Assembly: GCF_900454025.1 (NCBI RefSeq)
Contig: NZ_UGQM01000001.1
Location: 4,278,001 to 4,342,000, forward strand
Direction of reading: 5' to 3'
DNA length: 64,000 nt
From: Mycolicibacterium gilvum
GTDB taxonomy: Bacteria > Actinomycetota > Actinomycetes > Mycobacteriales > Mycobacteriaceae
Positions 42,050-52,075 of this stretch are shown one piece after another. A program made the position numbers and the translations under genes. Every line of letters starts with the position of its first letter. Positions within the stretch are counted from its first letter, which is position 1. Under the pieces are notes generated by a model. The model saw only the letters and a list, made by a program, of their open reading frames with translations, was not told where the DNA came from and did no database searches.

Positions 42050-43321
42050 ATGTCAGTCAGCCTCGGCGCTGCCCCGGCGGGCCCGCCGAGCGCACCGCCC
42101 ATCCACCACCGCGATCATGCGCGGGATCCCGCCCTCACGGGCCTGCGGGCCGTCGCGGCCCTGCTCGTCGTCGGCACCCACGCCGCCTTCGCCACCGGTT
42201 ATCTCACGCACGGCTACCTCGGCACGATGGCGGCCCGGATGGACATCGGCGTCGCACTGTTCTTCGTGCTCAGCGGATTCCTGCTCTTCCAGCCCTGGGT
42301 GAGTGCGGCAGCCGAGGGCCGGCCCGCGCCGTCGGTGCGCCGCTACGGCCGACGCCGAGTGCGTCGCATCGTCCCCGCATACCTGATCACCGTCGTCGCG
42401 GTGTTCGAGATCTACACCGTCTTCACCCCCGGCCCGAACCCCGGCCAGACCTGGTCGGGCCTGCTGCGGCATCTGACCTTCACCCAGATCTACTCCGACG
42501 ACTACCTGGCGACAATGCTGCATCCCGGCCTCTCGCAGATGTGGAGTCTCGCCGTCGAGGTCTCCTTCTATCTCGCGCTGCCCGCGCTGGCGTTCGCAAT
42601 CTTCCCGATCGCCTGCCGGAGGCGCTGGCACCCCGGGCGCGCGCTGGCCGCCATCGCAGTGCTCGCCGCCGTCTCACCGGTCTGGACGCTGGCCGCGACC
42701 ACCACCGACGTCCTGCCGAACTCCGCCGGGATGTGGCTGCCCGCCCACCTCGCCTGGTTCGCGGGAGGTATGGCGCTGGCCGTGCTGCGCGCAACGGGTG
42801 CGCGCTGCCCCACCGCCGTCGCGCTGCCGCTGGCAGGCTTGCTGTACCTGGTGGTGTCCACTCCGCTCGGCGGCACGATTGCCGGTCCCGACCCCGCGTG
42901 GGTGCCGGTAATGAAGTCCACGCTGTATGCCGTCATCGCCACGCTGGCCGTGGCCCCGGCGGCCCTCGCAAGCCGGGATTCCTACTCGCGGGTGCTCGCC
43001 AGCAGACCGATGGTGTGGCTGGGTGAGATCTCCTACGAGATCTTCCTCGTGCACGTCGCGGTGATGGCGCTGACCATGAACCTCGTGCTGGACTGGCCGC
43101 TGTTCACCGGTTCGATGCCCGGGCTGATCGCAGCGACACTGGTGCTCACCATCCCACCGGCATGGCTACTGCACACGGTCACCCGACCTCAGGTCAGAGA
43201 TCGCAAAGCGGGCAGCAGTGCCTCCAACGCCCTGCCGCGGTGCGACGACGCGTCCTTCTCCTCGGGCCGGAGTTCGGCCGCCGACCTCTCCGAACCGGCG
43301 GGCAGGAACACCGGGTCGTAG
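42050..43321 (+). CDS. Acyltransferase-3/OafA-type membrane protein with antisense-derived tail
   Basis: The 423-residue integral membrane protein has about ten helices and the acyltransferase-3 features TGLRAVAALLVVGTHAAF (catalytic His in the first helix) and FFVLSGFLLF. Family members O-acetylate surface sugars or lipids. The last 43 or so residues ([16 protein letters not shown] onward, Ser/Asp rich) are encoded antisense to the 3' end of rdgB, a 133-base convergent overlap. The family normally ends shortly after the last helix, so the tail is probably a read-through extension. Confidence 0.83.
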   Translation: MSVSLGAAPAGPPSAPPIHHRDHARDPALTGLRAVAALLVVGTHAAFATGYLTHGYLGTMAARMDIGVALFFVLSGFLLFQPWVSAAAEGRPAPSVRRYGRRRVRRIVPAYLITVVAVFEIYTVFTPGPNPGQTWSGLLRHLTFTQIYSDDYLATMLHPGLSQMWSLAVEVSFYLALPALAFAIFPIACRRRWHPGRALAAIAVLAAVSPVWTLAATTTDVLPNSAGMWLPAHLAWFAGGMALAVLRATGARCPTAVALPLAGLLYLVVSTPLGGTIAGPDPAWVPVMKSTLYAVIATLAVAPAALASRDSYSRVLASRPMVWLGEISYEIFLVHVAVMALTMNLVLDWPLFTGSMPGLIAATLVLTIPPAWLLHTVTRPQVRDRKAGSSASNALPRCDDASFSSGRSSAADLSEPAGRNTGS

Positions 43322-43797
43322 CCGAATCCGCCGTCGCCGCGCGGCTCCCGCAGGATGGTGCCTCTCCACTCACCGCGCACCACCCGGCAGTCCGCCTCAC
43401 CGGGTCCGGACACCAGCGCACACGCCGACACGAACGCCGCGCCGCGCCGCGCGTCGGGCACGTCGCGGATCTGACCGAGCAGCAGCGCGGTGTTGGCGGC
43501 GTCGTCACCGTGGCGTCCGGACCACCGGGCGCTGAGCACCCCCGGCATCCCGTTGAGGGCGTCCACCTCCAGACCGGAATCGTCGGCCACCGTGGGCAGA
43601 CCCGTCGCGGCGAACGCGTCCCGCGCCTTGGCCAGGGCGTTCTCCTCGAAGGTCGCGCCCGTCTCCGGCGCCTCGTCGAAGGCCGGCACGTCGTCGAGGG
43701 AGACCAGCGTCAGCCCGGTCACCCCGGCGGCGTCGAGCACCCGCCGCAACTCGGCGAGCTTCTTGCGGTTGCGCGACGCGACCAGTAACCGGGTCAG
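43189..43797 (-). CDS. rdgB: RdgB/HAM1 non-canonical purine NTP pyrophosphatase
   Basis: The enzyme hydrolyses dITP, XTP and related nucleotides to monophosphates, preventing their incorporation. With a CTG start at 43797 the protein is 202 residues and keeps the essential SRNRKK motif (Ser8, Asn10, Lys13), then [13 protein letters not shown] and GRGALEALLP-like [12 protein letters not shown] start at TTG 43749 would delete the SxNxxK motif. The CTG overlaps the rph stop as CTGA in place of the usual ATGA. Orthologue of Rv1341. Confidence 0.88.
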   Translation of the reverse strand: MTRLLVASRNRKKLAELRRVLDAAGVTGLTLVSLDDVPAFDEAPETGATFEENALAKARDAFAATGLPTVADDSGLEVDALNGMPGVLSARWSGRHGDDAANTALLLGQIRDVPDARRGAAFVSACALVSGPGEADCRVVRGEWRGTILREPRGDGGFGYDPVFLPAGSERSAAELRPEEKDASSHRGRALEALLPALRSLT

Positions 43798-44576
43798 CTT
43801 CCGAACGCTTTCTTCGCCGGTTCGGCGGACTCCGGGAGTGTGCCGGGATACGGCAATTCCAGTGCCGCGCGCTGGATCTCGAACAGCTGGTCACATGCCG
43901 CCATTGCCGCGTCGAGCATCTTGTCCAGCGTGGAACGCGGGAACGTCGCACCTTCGCCGGTGCCCTGGATCTCGACGAGCGTGCCGGTGTCGGTCGCGAC
44001 CACGTTCATGTCGACCTCGGCGCGCGAATCCTCGGTGTAGGGCAGGTCGACGCGGACACGGCCGTCGACGACGCCCACGCTGACCGCGGCGATCGCGCAC
44101 GACAGCGGCCGCGGATCCGACAGCTTGCCCGCGGCGCCCAGATAGGTGACTGCGTCCGACAGCGCGACGAACGCACCGGTGATCGCCGCCGTGCGGGTGC
44201 CGCCGTCAGCCTGCAGCACGTCGCAGTCGATCGCGATGGTGTTCTCCCCCAGCGCCGCAAGGTCGATGCACGCCCGCAGCGACCGACCGACCAACCGGCT
44301 GATCTCCTGGGTCCTGCCGCCGACCCGGCCCTTGACCGACTCGCGGTCCGAGCGGTCGTGGGTGGCCGCCGGCAGCATCGCGTACTCGGCGGTGAGCCAG
44401 CCCTGGCCGGAACCCTTACGCCACCTCGGCACGCCCTCGGTCACGCTCGCGGTGCACATCACCCGGGTCTCGCCGAATTCCACCAGCACCGATCCCGCCG
44501 GATGCGTCGTGAAACCGCGGGTAATGGTGACCGGGCGCAATTCGTCGTCGAGCCGGCCGTCTTCTCGTCTGGACAC
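43794..44576 (-). CDS. rph: RNase PH
   Basis: The 260-residue phosphorolytic 3'-exonuclease trims tRNA precursors. It begins [20 protein letters not shown] and contains the phosphate site [17 protein letters not shown] and the conserved [19 protein letters not shown] (seen as [17 protein letters not shown]). Length and order fit Rv1340. The start is GTG at 44576; the stop is shared with rdgB. Confidence 0.93.
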   Translation of the reverse strand: MSRREDGRLDDELRPVTITRGFTTHPAGSVLVEFGETRVMCTASVTEGVPRWRKGSGQGWLTAEYAMLPAATHDRSDRESVKGRVGGRTQEISRLVGRSLRACIDLAALGENTIAIDCDVLQADGGTRTAAITGAFVALSDAVTYLGAAGKLSDPRPLSCAIAAVSVGVVDGRVRVDLPYTEDSRAEVDMNVVATDTGTLVEIQGTGEGATFPRSTLDKMLDAAMAACDQLFEIQRAALELPYPGTLPESAEPAKKAFGS

Positions 44577-44611
44577 GGGGCAACCCTATCCGGTCCCCCG
44601 CGCACGTTCCC

Positions 44612-45385
44612 TCAGGAGCGGGAGACCTCGAAGGTCTCGTTGCACACGACGGCGTGCACAGGGCCGTCGAATTCGGCCTTCGCCTCGCTGATCACGTCCT
44701 CGCGCGACGTCCAGGGCGGAATGTGTGTCAGGAGCAGCTCACCCACACCCGCATTGGCCGCCGCACGCCCCGCCTCGGTGCCCGACAGGTGCAGCCGGGG
44801 TGGACGGTCCGGCGAGTGCGTCCACGACGCCTCGCACAGGAAGACGTCGGCGTCGCGGGCCAGTTCGATCAACTGGTCGCAGTAGCCGGTGTCGCCGCTG
44901 TAGACCAGCGTCGCACCGGACGGATCGGTGATGCGCATGCCGTAGGACTCGGTGGGGTGACACACCACCCGGGGCAGGATCGTCAGCGCGCCGATCTCGA
45001 CGGGCTGCGCGTCGACCCAGTGACGGATGTCGAAGATGTCGGTGAAGTCGTCGATCTCGCCGCCCTCGGGTGACGACGCGGCGCCCAGCCGGGCCCAGGT
45101 GTTCGCGGGCCCGTAGACGACGCCGCGCTCGGGGGCCGGCGTCGGGTGGTACCGGCGCCAGACGAACAGCCCGGGCAAATCGAGGCAGTGGTCGGCATGC
45201 AGGTGCGACAGGAGCACGTGCACTGAGTTGGGATCGGCGTGGCGCTGCAGCGCTCCGAGCACGCCCCCGCCGAAGTCGAGCACCAGCGGCGGAGTGTCGG
45301 GGGCGGTGACGAGATATCCGGACGCGGGCGAATCAGGACCGACAACACTGCCGGAACAACCGAGTACGGTGATTCGCACGCTCAC
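44612..45385 (-). CDS. Metallo-beta-lactamase-fold cyclic nucleotide phosphodiesterase (Rv1339 family)
   Basis: The 257-residue protein has the binuclear metal motif HLHADH (His61, His63, Asp65, His66), VCHPTESYGM, SGDTGYCDQL and a final THIPPW histidine. It is the orthologue of Rv1339, described as an atypical cAMP phosphodiesterase in M. tuberculosis. It could remove cAMP produced by cyclases such as the one at 22920. The start is GTG 45385. It lies 35 bases upstream of rph and in the same direction as murI. Confidence 0.86.
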   Translation of the reverse strand: MSVRITVLGCSGSVVGPDSPASGYLVTAPDTPPLVLDFGGGVLGALQRHADPNSVHVLLSHLHADHCLDLPGLFVWRRYHPTPAPERGVVYGPANTWARLGAASSPEGGEIDDFTDIFDIRHWVDAQPVEIGALTILPRVVCHPTESYGMRITDPSGATLVYSGDTGYCDQLIELARDADVFLCEASWTHSPDRPPRLHLSGTEAGRAAANAGVGELLLTHIPPWTSREDVISEAKAEFDGPVHAVVCNETFEVSRS

Positions 45386-45404
45386 TAGCTTGCCATGCCC
45401 GCGT

Positions 45405-45438
45405 GCGGCGTGGCGAAAACATCGCCGCTTTAGGCGAT
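45405..45438 (-). terminator. Two overlapping hairpins between murI and the phosphodiesterase gene
   Basis: GCGGCG (45405-45410) pairs with CGCCGC (45423-45428), and ATCGCC (45421-45426) pairs with GGCGAT (45433-45438). They are mutually exclusive. They might attenuate transcription after murI. No T-run follows. Confidence 0.3.
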
Positions 45439-45443
45439 GAACG

Positions 45444-46291
45444 TCATGTCCGGAGGCGCGCGTGACGCGTCACGGGCCGCACTCCGTCCAGTGACGGCCC
45501 CAGGAACCGCGCGGCGAGCGCGGTGAAGGCGTCCGGGTCGCCGGTCGCCTCGAACACGCGCCTCGCCGGCGCCGCGGGATCGCCTGTGTGCGGTTTGAGC
45601 AACTCACGTTCGGTCAGCACACGAAGCAGATCCTTGGCCGTCTCCTCGGCGCTCGACACCAACGTGACGTGGTCCCCCATCGCCAGCTGGATCAGCCCCG
45701 ACAGCATCGGATAGTGCGTGCAGCCCAACACCAGCGTGTCGACCTGCGCCCGCTGCAACGGCTCCAGGTACGCCTCGGCGAGGCCGAGAACCTGCCGTCC
45801 GCTGGTCACGCCACGCTCGACGAAGTCGACGAACCGCGGGCACGCGACGCCGAACACCTCGATGTCGCGCGCCGCGGCGAACGAGTCCTGATAGGCGCCC
45901 GACGCGATCGTCGCGGCGGTGCCGATGACCCCGATGCGACCGTTGCGCGTCGCGGCGACCGCACGCCGGACCGCCGGCAGGATCACCTCCACCACCGGGA
46001 TCGGCGCATAGCGTTCGCGCGCGTCGCGCAGACAGGCCGACGACGCGGAGTTGCACGCGATCACCAGGGCCTTGATCCCGCGCCCCGCCAGGTCGTCACC
46101 GATGGCGAGCGCATGGGCACGGATCTGCGGGATGGTCAGCGGCCCGTACGGGCCGTTGCCGGTGTCGCCGACGTAGATGATGTCCTCGTCGGGCAGCTGG
46201 TCGATCACCGCGCGGGCGACCGTCAACCCGCCCACGCCCGAGTCGAAGATCCCGATCGGGCGCATCGCGTCGGGGTTCATGTGGTCCGCGG

Positions 46292-46295
<4 letters not shown>
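45444..46295 (-). CDS. murI: Glutamate racemase
   Basis: The 283-residue enzyme makes D-glutamate for peptidoglycan. Both catalytic cysteines are present in CNSAS and LGCTHYPML, and the substrate-binding [10 protein letters not shown] and DTGNGPYG motifs are intact. GTG 46295 overlaps the rhomboid stop (GTGA); ATG 46280 is an alternative. In M. tuberculosis MurI also inhibits gyrase. Confidence 0.94.
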
Positions 46296-47949
<1,654 letters not shown>

Positions 47950-48231
47950 TTATCCGCCTGCTACGGCGGGCAGGATCGTCACCGAGTCGCCGTCGGAGAT
48001 CGCGGTGTCCAGACCGCCGGAGAACCGCACGTCCTCGTCATTGACGTAGATGTTGACGAAACGGTGCAGCTTGCCCGAGTTGTCGGAGTCGACGAGGCGT
48101 TCCGAGATGCCCGAGTAATTCGCCTCCAGGTCCGCGATCACCGCCTGCAGGGTGTCCCCGGAGGCCGAGACACGCTTCTCACCACCGGTGTGGGTGCGCA
48201 GGATGGTGGGGATGGACACGGAAACGGTCAT
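47950..48231 (-). CDS. cysO: CysO, ubiquitin-like sulfur carrier
   Basis: The 93-residue beta-grasp protein ends in VAGG; the C-terminal glycine is activated and thiocarboxylated, then receives the cysteine made by CysM. VNIYVNDEDVRFSGGLDTAI and GDSVTILPAVAGG match the MoaD/ThiS fold. It lies 9 bases upstream of cysM and 21 downstream of mec. Confidence 0.95.
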   Translation of the reverse strand: MTVSVSIPTILRTHTGGEKRVSASGDTLQAVIADLEANYSGISERLVDSDNSGKLHRFVNIYVNDEDVRFSGGLDTAISDGDSVTILPAVAGG

Positions 48232-48252
48232 GGGACGGACTCCTTCGAATTT

Positions 48253-48666
48253 CTAGTACTGCTCGACGATGGTGACGGGCTCTTCGGTGACGACGCCGTC
48301 GGCGATGCGATAGCTGCGTATCTCGTGCTCATCGGGGTCGCGGGTGGAGATCAGCACGTAGTGCGCATCCGGCTCGGACGCCAGGGCGATGTCGGTGCGG
48401 CTCGGGTACGCCTCCGTGCCGGTGTGGGAGTGGTAGATGACGACCGGCGCCTCGTCGGCGTCCTCCATCGCGCGCCACACCTTCAGCTGTTCGCCGGAGT
48501 CGAACCGGTAGAACGTCGGCGAACGCTCGGCGTTGACCATCGGGATGTAGCGCTCGGGCCGGTCGGAACCCTCCGGTCCCGCGAGGACGCCGCACGCCTC
48601 GTCGGGATGATCGGCGCGGGCATGGGCCACCATGGCCTCGACCAGGTCGGCTCGGATCGTCAGCAC
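48253..48666 (-). CDS. mec: Mec, CysO-cysteine metallopeptidase
   Basis: The 137-residue JAMM protease releases cysteine from the CysO-Cys adduct. The zinc motif is HSHTGTEAYPSRTD with the upstream glutamate in DEACGVLAG. GTG 48666, preceded by GAGAGAGGGA, gives the family N-terminus (VLTIRADLVEAMVAHAR); the longer frame from 48717 overlaps the neighbouring peptidase gene and is not needed. Confidence 0.93.
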   Translation of the reverse strand: MLTIRADLVEAMVAHARADHPDEACGVLAGPEGSDRPERYIPMVNAERSPTFYRFDSGEQLKVWRAMEDADEAPVVIYHSHTGTEAYPSRTDIALASEPDAHYVLISTRDPDEHEIRSYRIADGVVTEEPVTIVEQY

Positions 48667-48688
48667 TGCGTCCCTCTCTCGAAGCGCG

Positions 48689-49711
48689 TCACGCAAACGC
48701 TCCGGGTAACAGCTCACGGTAGGTGGGTATTCCCGCCACCCGCTCGGCGGCCAGGACGGCGACCAGGACGGCGCGGGCCAGAACCTCGGCGGCCGCCGCG
48801 CCCACCGCGGTGACCAACGGCAACTCCGGGGTCATCGACGCAGGGGTGGTCGGATCCGGGTTCACCTCGACGGCGCCGGTGGCCAGCGCGAAGACGGTGT
48901 CGCCGTCCTGCGGTGTATGGCACGGGTTGATCGTGCGCGCCAGACCGTCCTGGGCCGCCACGGCAACCCGGCTGCACGCGGCCTTGCTGAGTGCGGCGTC
49001 GGTGGCCACCACCGCGATCGTGGTGTTCAGCGGGCTCAGCTCGCCGTGCCGGTCGGAGTAGGCGCTGCGCTGATCCGCCGGCGGCGCGACCAGACCGAAC
49101 TCCTCCGCGTGCGCGGCGAGCCAGGGCAGTCCGGTGCGGGGATCGACGACGTCGCCGGCCGAGTTCACCACGACCAGCGCGCCGACGGTGACACCCGAGT
49201 CCAGCGTCGTCGACGCCGTGCCGACCCCGCCCTTGAGGACACCGGCGCGGGCGCCGACCCCGGCTCCGACGCTTCCGATGGCGGCGTCGGCACCCGCCGT
49301 CTCCGCGGCGCGATAGCCGAAGGCCGCGTCCGGGCGGCACCGCCAGCCGCCGACCGGCAGGTCGAAGATGACCGCCGCGGGCACGATCGGCACGACGCCG
49401 CCGTCGAGCGCGACACCGCGGCCCTGCTCTTCGAGCCAGGCCATGACGCCGTCGGCGGCGGCGAGCCCGAAGGCGCTGCCGCCGGTCAGCACGACCGCGT
49501 CGACGTGGCGCACCGAGTTGGCGGGCGCGAGCAGATCGGTCTCCCGACTTCCCGGGGCGCCTCCGCGGCTGTCCACCGCGCCGACCGTGCCCGGGGGCGT
49601 CAGGACGACGGTGGTGCCGGTCGCCCAGCCCGAGCCGAGTGTCGGGTCGGCGTCGATCGCATGGTGGTGCCCGACCCGGATCCCGCCGACATCGGTGATG
49701 GAGCCACTCAC
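48689..49711 (-). CDS. P1-family (DmpA/NylC-like) self-processing peptidase
   Basis: The 340-residue Ntn-fold protein matures by cleavage of its own chain. The putative scissile pair is Asn229-Thr230 in SPLNTTIAVV, the same Asn-Thr arrangement as in NylC, so Thr230 would be the nucleophile (DmpA uses Gly-Ser). GGAPGSRETDLL and VLTGGSAFGLAAADGV are family blocks. It acts on peptides or amides with small N-terminal residues. Orthologue of Rv1333, inside the cysteine operon. Confidence 0.87.
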   Translation of the reverse strand: MSGSITDVGGIRVGHHHAIDADPTLGSGWATGTTVVLTPPGTVGAVDSRGGAPGSRETDLLAPANSVRHVDAVVLTGGSAFGLAAADGVMAWLEEQGRGVALDGGVVPIVPAAVIFDLPVGGWRCRPDAAFGYRAAETAGADAAIGSVGAGVGARAGVLKGGVGTASTTLDSGVTVGALVVVNSAGDVVDPRTGLPWLAAHAEEFGLVAPPADQRSAYSDRHGELSPLNTTIAVVATDAALSKAACSRVAVAAQDGLARTINPCHTPQDGDTVFALATGAVEVNPDPTTPASMTPELPLVTAVGAAAAEVLARAVLVAVLAAERVAGIPTYRELLPGAFA

Positions 49712-49748
49712 CGGGTGTCCCCGGTCCCCGCGCCGTTTCCCGCGAGGC

Positions 49749-50333
49749 TCATCGCGACCCGCCCATCAGGCTGACCACCAGATACTCCTGCAGCACGGTC
49801 AACCACTGGTAGACGTCGAGGTGACCGGACATCGGATGATCGCCGGGGAGACGGTCGGGCCCGTCGGCTCCGATGTCGAGCATCGTGCCGAGCGCCAGGC
49901 GCACATCGTTGACGGCCGAGGCCCACGCGTGGGCATCCTGCTCGGAGAGTTCGAACTTGCCGCCGGCGGCGGGCAGGGTGTCGAGCAGGCGTTGCGCCGC
50001 TTCCCGTTTGGCGTCGAGGATCTCGGGCTCGTGCAGGCTGCGCAGCGCGCTGTTCAAGCTCTCCGCGGCCGACGAACCGGCCGGATGCTCGGTGGCGGGA
50101 CGGTAGAAGTCCGGCAACAGGCGCTTCATCGTATCGTCCTGCGGGGCAACGGAATTGCCCGTCCGCATGCCGGTGATCTCGGCGAGTTCGTCCCTCGGCG
50201 CGGACGCCTCGCGGTCGTCGAGCATGCCGAGCAGCGATGTGACCAGGCTGCTCAGGAGCTCTGCCTCGTGGGCGGCCAGCGCCGACCGAAACCGGGGACC
50301 GGAGGGACCCTCAACCCGCTTCCACTTACGCAC
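49749..50333 (-). CDS. aosR: AosR (DUF2017) redox regulator orthologue lacking cysteines
   Basis: The 194-residue protein begins MRKWKRVEGPSGPRFRSALA and ends VYQWLTVLQEYLVVSLMG, both typical of DUF2017 and of Rv1332. In M. tuberculosis AosR forms one intrasubunit disulfide under oxidative stress, then recruits SigH to raise cysM expression. No cysteine codon is present here at all, so this copy cannot sense in that way. GTG 50333 is the start, 7 bases after clpS. Confidence 0.85.
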   Translation of the reverse strand: MRKWKRVEGPSGPRFRSALAAHEAELLSSLVTSLLGMLDDREASAPRDELAEITGMRTGNSVAPQDDTMKRLLPDFYRPATEHPAGSSAAESLNSALRSLHEPEILDAKREAAQRLLDTLPAAGGKFELSEQDAHAWASAVNDVRLALGTMLDIGADGPDRLPGDHPMSGHLDVYQWLTVLQEYLVVSLMGGSR

Positions 50334-50340
50334 AGCGCCG

Positions 50341-50643
50341 TCAACGGTCCTGTTGCAGTGTCGCCCACAGGCCGGCGGCGTGCAGCCTGGACACGTCGGT
50401 CTCCATCGATTCCCGGCTGCCCGCCGAGACCACGGCCTTGCCCTCGTTGTGCACCTGCAGCATCAGCTTGGTCGCGTGGGGTTCGGTGTAGCCGAAGAGT
50501 TTCTGCAGCACATAGGTCACGTAGGTCATCAGGTTCACCGGGTCGTCCCAGACGATGGTCACCCACGGCGTGTCGGCGGCGGCGTCCTCACCGACATCTC
50601 GATCTTCGCGGGTACCCGGTCGGGCCTTCGCCGGCGTCACCAT
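50341..50643 (-). CDS. clpS: ClpS N-end rule adaptor
   Basis: The 100-residue adaptor delivers N-degron proteins to ClpC/Clp[27 protein letters not shown] is the substrate-pocket segment (seen as [20 protein letters not shown]) and [20 protein letters not shown] the remainder. ATG 50643 is chosen. It heads the operon clpS-aosR-P1 peptidase-mec and is divergent from pncB. Confidence 0.92.
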   Translation of the reverse strand: MVTPAKARPGTREDRDVGEDAAADTPWVTIVWDDPVNLMTYVTYVLQKLFGYTEPHATKLMLQVHNEGKAVVSAGSRESMETDVSRLHAAGLWATLQQDR

Positions 50644-50707
50644 GGGCCCAGGATACCGGGGCGGCAGTGCCGCTTTGAACGTGCTCCGGACCCGATACGG
50701 TTGGGCT

Positions 50708-52072
50708 GTGACCGCCCCGCCTCCGGAGTCGTCGAACCGGCAGGTTCCCGTCTCGTCGACGGCATTGCTGACCGACAAGTACGAACTCACCATGCTGGCC
50801 GCGGCGCTTCGCGACGGCACCGCCCACCGGCGGTGCTCGTTCGAGGTGTTCGCCCGCCGCCTGCCCGAGGGCAGGCGGTACGGCGTCACCGCGGGTACGG
50901 GACGGTTCGTCGAAGCCCTGGACGCGTTCCGTTTCGGTCCCGACGAGCTTGCGGCGCTGGGCAACTTCCTCGACCCCGCGACGCTGGACTACCTGGCCGG
51001 CTACCGGTTCTCCGGCGACGTCGACGGTTACGGCGAAGGCGAGCTGTACTTTCCGGGGTCGCCCGTATTGTCGGTGCACGGGACGTTCGGCGAGTGCGTG
51101 GTCCTCGAGACGCTCGTGCTGTCGATCTTCAACTTCGATTCCGCGGTCGCGTCGGCCGCCGCGAGGATGGCGAGCGTCGCGGCGGGCCGTCCGCTCATCG
51201 AAATGGGTTCGCGGCGTGCGCACGAGCAGGCTGCCGTCGCCGCCGCGCGCGCGGCCTACCTCGCCGGGTTCGCCGGGTCGTCGAACCTGGAGGCCGAACG
51301 TCGCCACGGCGTACCGGCGCTGGGCACCAGCGCCCACGCGTTCACGCTTCTGCACACCACCGCCGACGGAGGGACCGCATCGGACTGGGAGAAGGCGGCG
51401 TTCCGGGCCCAGGTCGACGCACTCGGAGTGGACACCACGCTGCTGGTCGACACCTACGACATCACCGCGGGCGTCGCCAATGCGGTGGAGGTGGCGGGAC
51501 CGCAGCTGGGCGCGGTGCGCATCGATTCCGGCGATCTCGGGGTGCTGGCCCGTCAGGTCCGCGAGCAGCTCGACCGGCTCGGCGCGACCGGCACGGAGAT
51601 CGTCGTCTCGGGCGATCTCGACGAGTTCGCGATCGCCGCGCTGCGTGCCGAGCCCGTCGATCGTTACGGCGTGGGCACGTCGGTGGTGACCGGATCGGGC
51701 GCCCCGACCGCGGGCATGGTCTACAAGCTGGTGGAAGTCGACGGCATCCCGGTGGAGAAACGCAGCAGCCACAAACAGTCCCACGGCGGCCGCAAGCAGG
51801 CGCTGCGGCTGGCCAAGGCCTCGGGCACCGTCGTCGAGGAGGTGATCCACCCGGCCGGCCACCCACCCGAGGTGCCCGCCGATCTCGTCGCGCGGCCGCT
51901 GACCGTACCGCTGGTCCGCCATGGCGAACCGCTCGAAACCCCGGGGCTGGACGCCGCCCGGGACCGGGTCGCCGACGGACTGCGCAGCCTGCCGTGGGAC
52001 GGCCTGAAACTGTCCAGGGGCGAGGCGGCCGTGCCGTCGCGGATGATCGCGCCCGCGCACGGCCGGAGCTAG
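50708..52072 (+). CDS. pncB: Nicotinate phosphoribosyltransferase
   Basis: The 454-residue enzyme makes nicotinate mononucleotide from nicotinate and PRPP in NAD salvage. Landmarks are [18 protein letters not shown] at the N-terminus, [19 protein letters not shown], the phosphorylated-histidine region [13 protein letters not shown] and [19 protein letters not shown] 50708 is chosen because upstream sequence overlaps the divergent clpS. Orthologue of Rv1330c. Confidence 0.93.
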   Translation: MTAPPPESSNRQVPVSSTALLTDKYELTMLAAALRDGTAHRRCSFEVFARRLPEGRRYGVTAGTGRFVEALDAFRFGPDELAALGNFLDPATLDYLAGYRFSGDVDGYGEGELYFPGSPVLSVHGTFGECVVLETLVLSIFNFDSAVASAAARMASVAAGRPLIEMGSRRAHEQAAVAAARAAYLAGFAGSSNLEAERRHGVPALGTSAHAFTLLHTTADGGTASDWEKAAFRAQVDALGVDTTLLVDTYDITAGVANAVEVAGPQLGAVRIDSGDLGVLARQVREQLDRLGATGTEIVVSGDLDEFAIAALRAEPVDRYGVGTSVVTGSGAPTAGMVYKLVEVDGIPVEKRSSHKQSHGGRKQALRLAKASGTVVEEVIHPAGHPPEVPADLVARPLTVPLVRHGEPLETPGLDAARDRVADGLRSLPWDGLKLSRGEAAVPSRMIAPAHGRS

Positions 52073-52075
52073 CCG

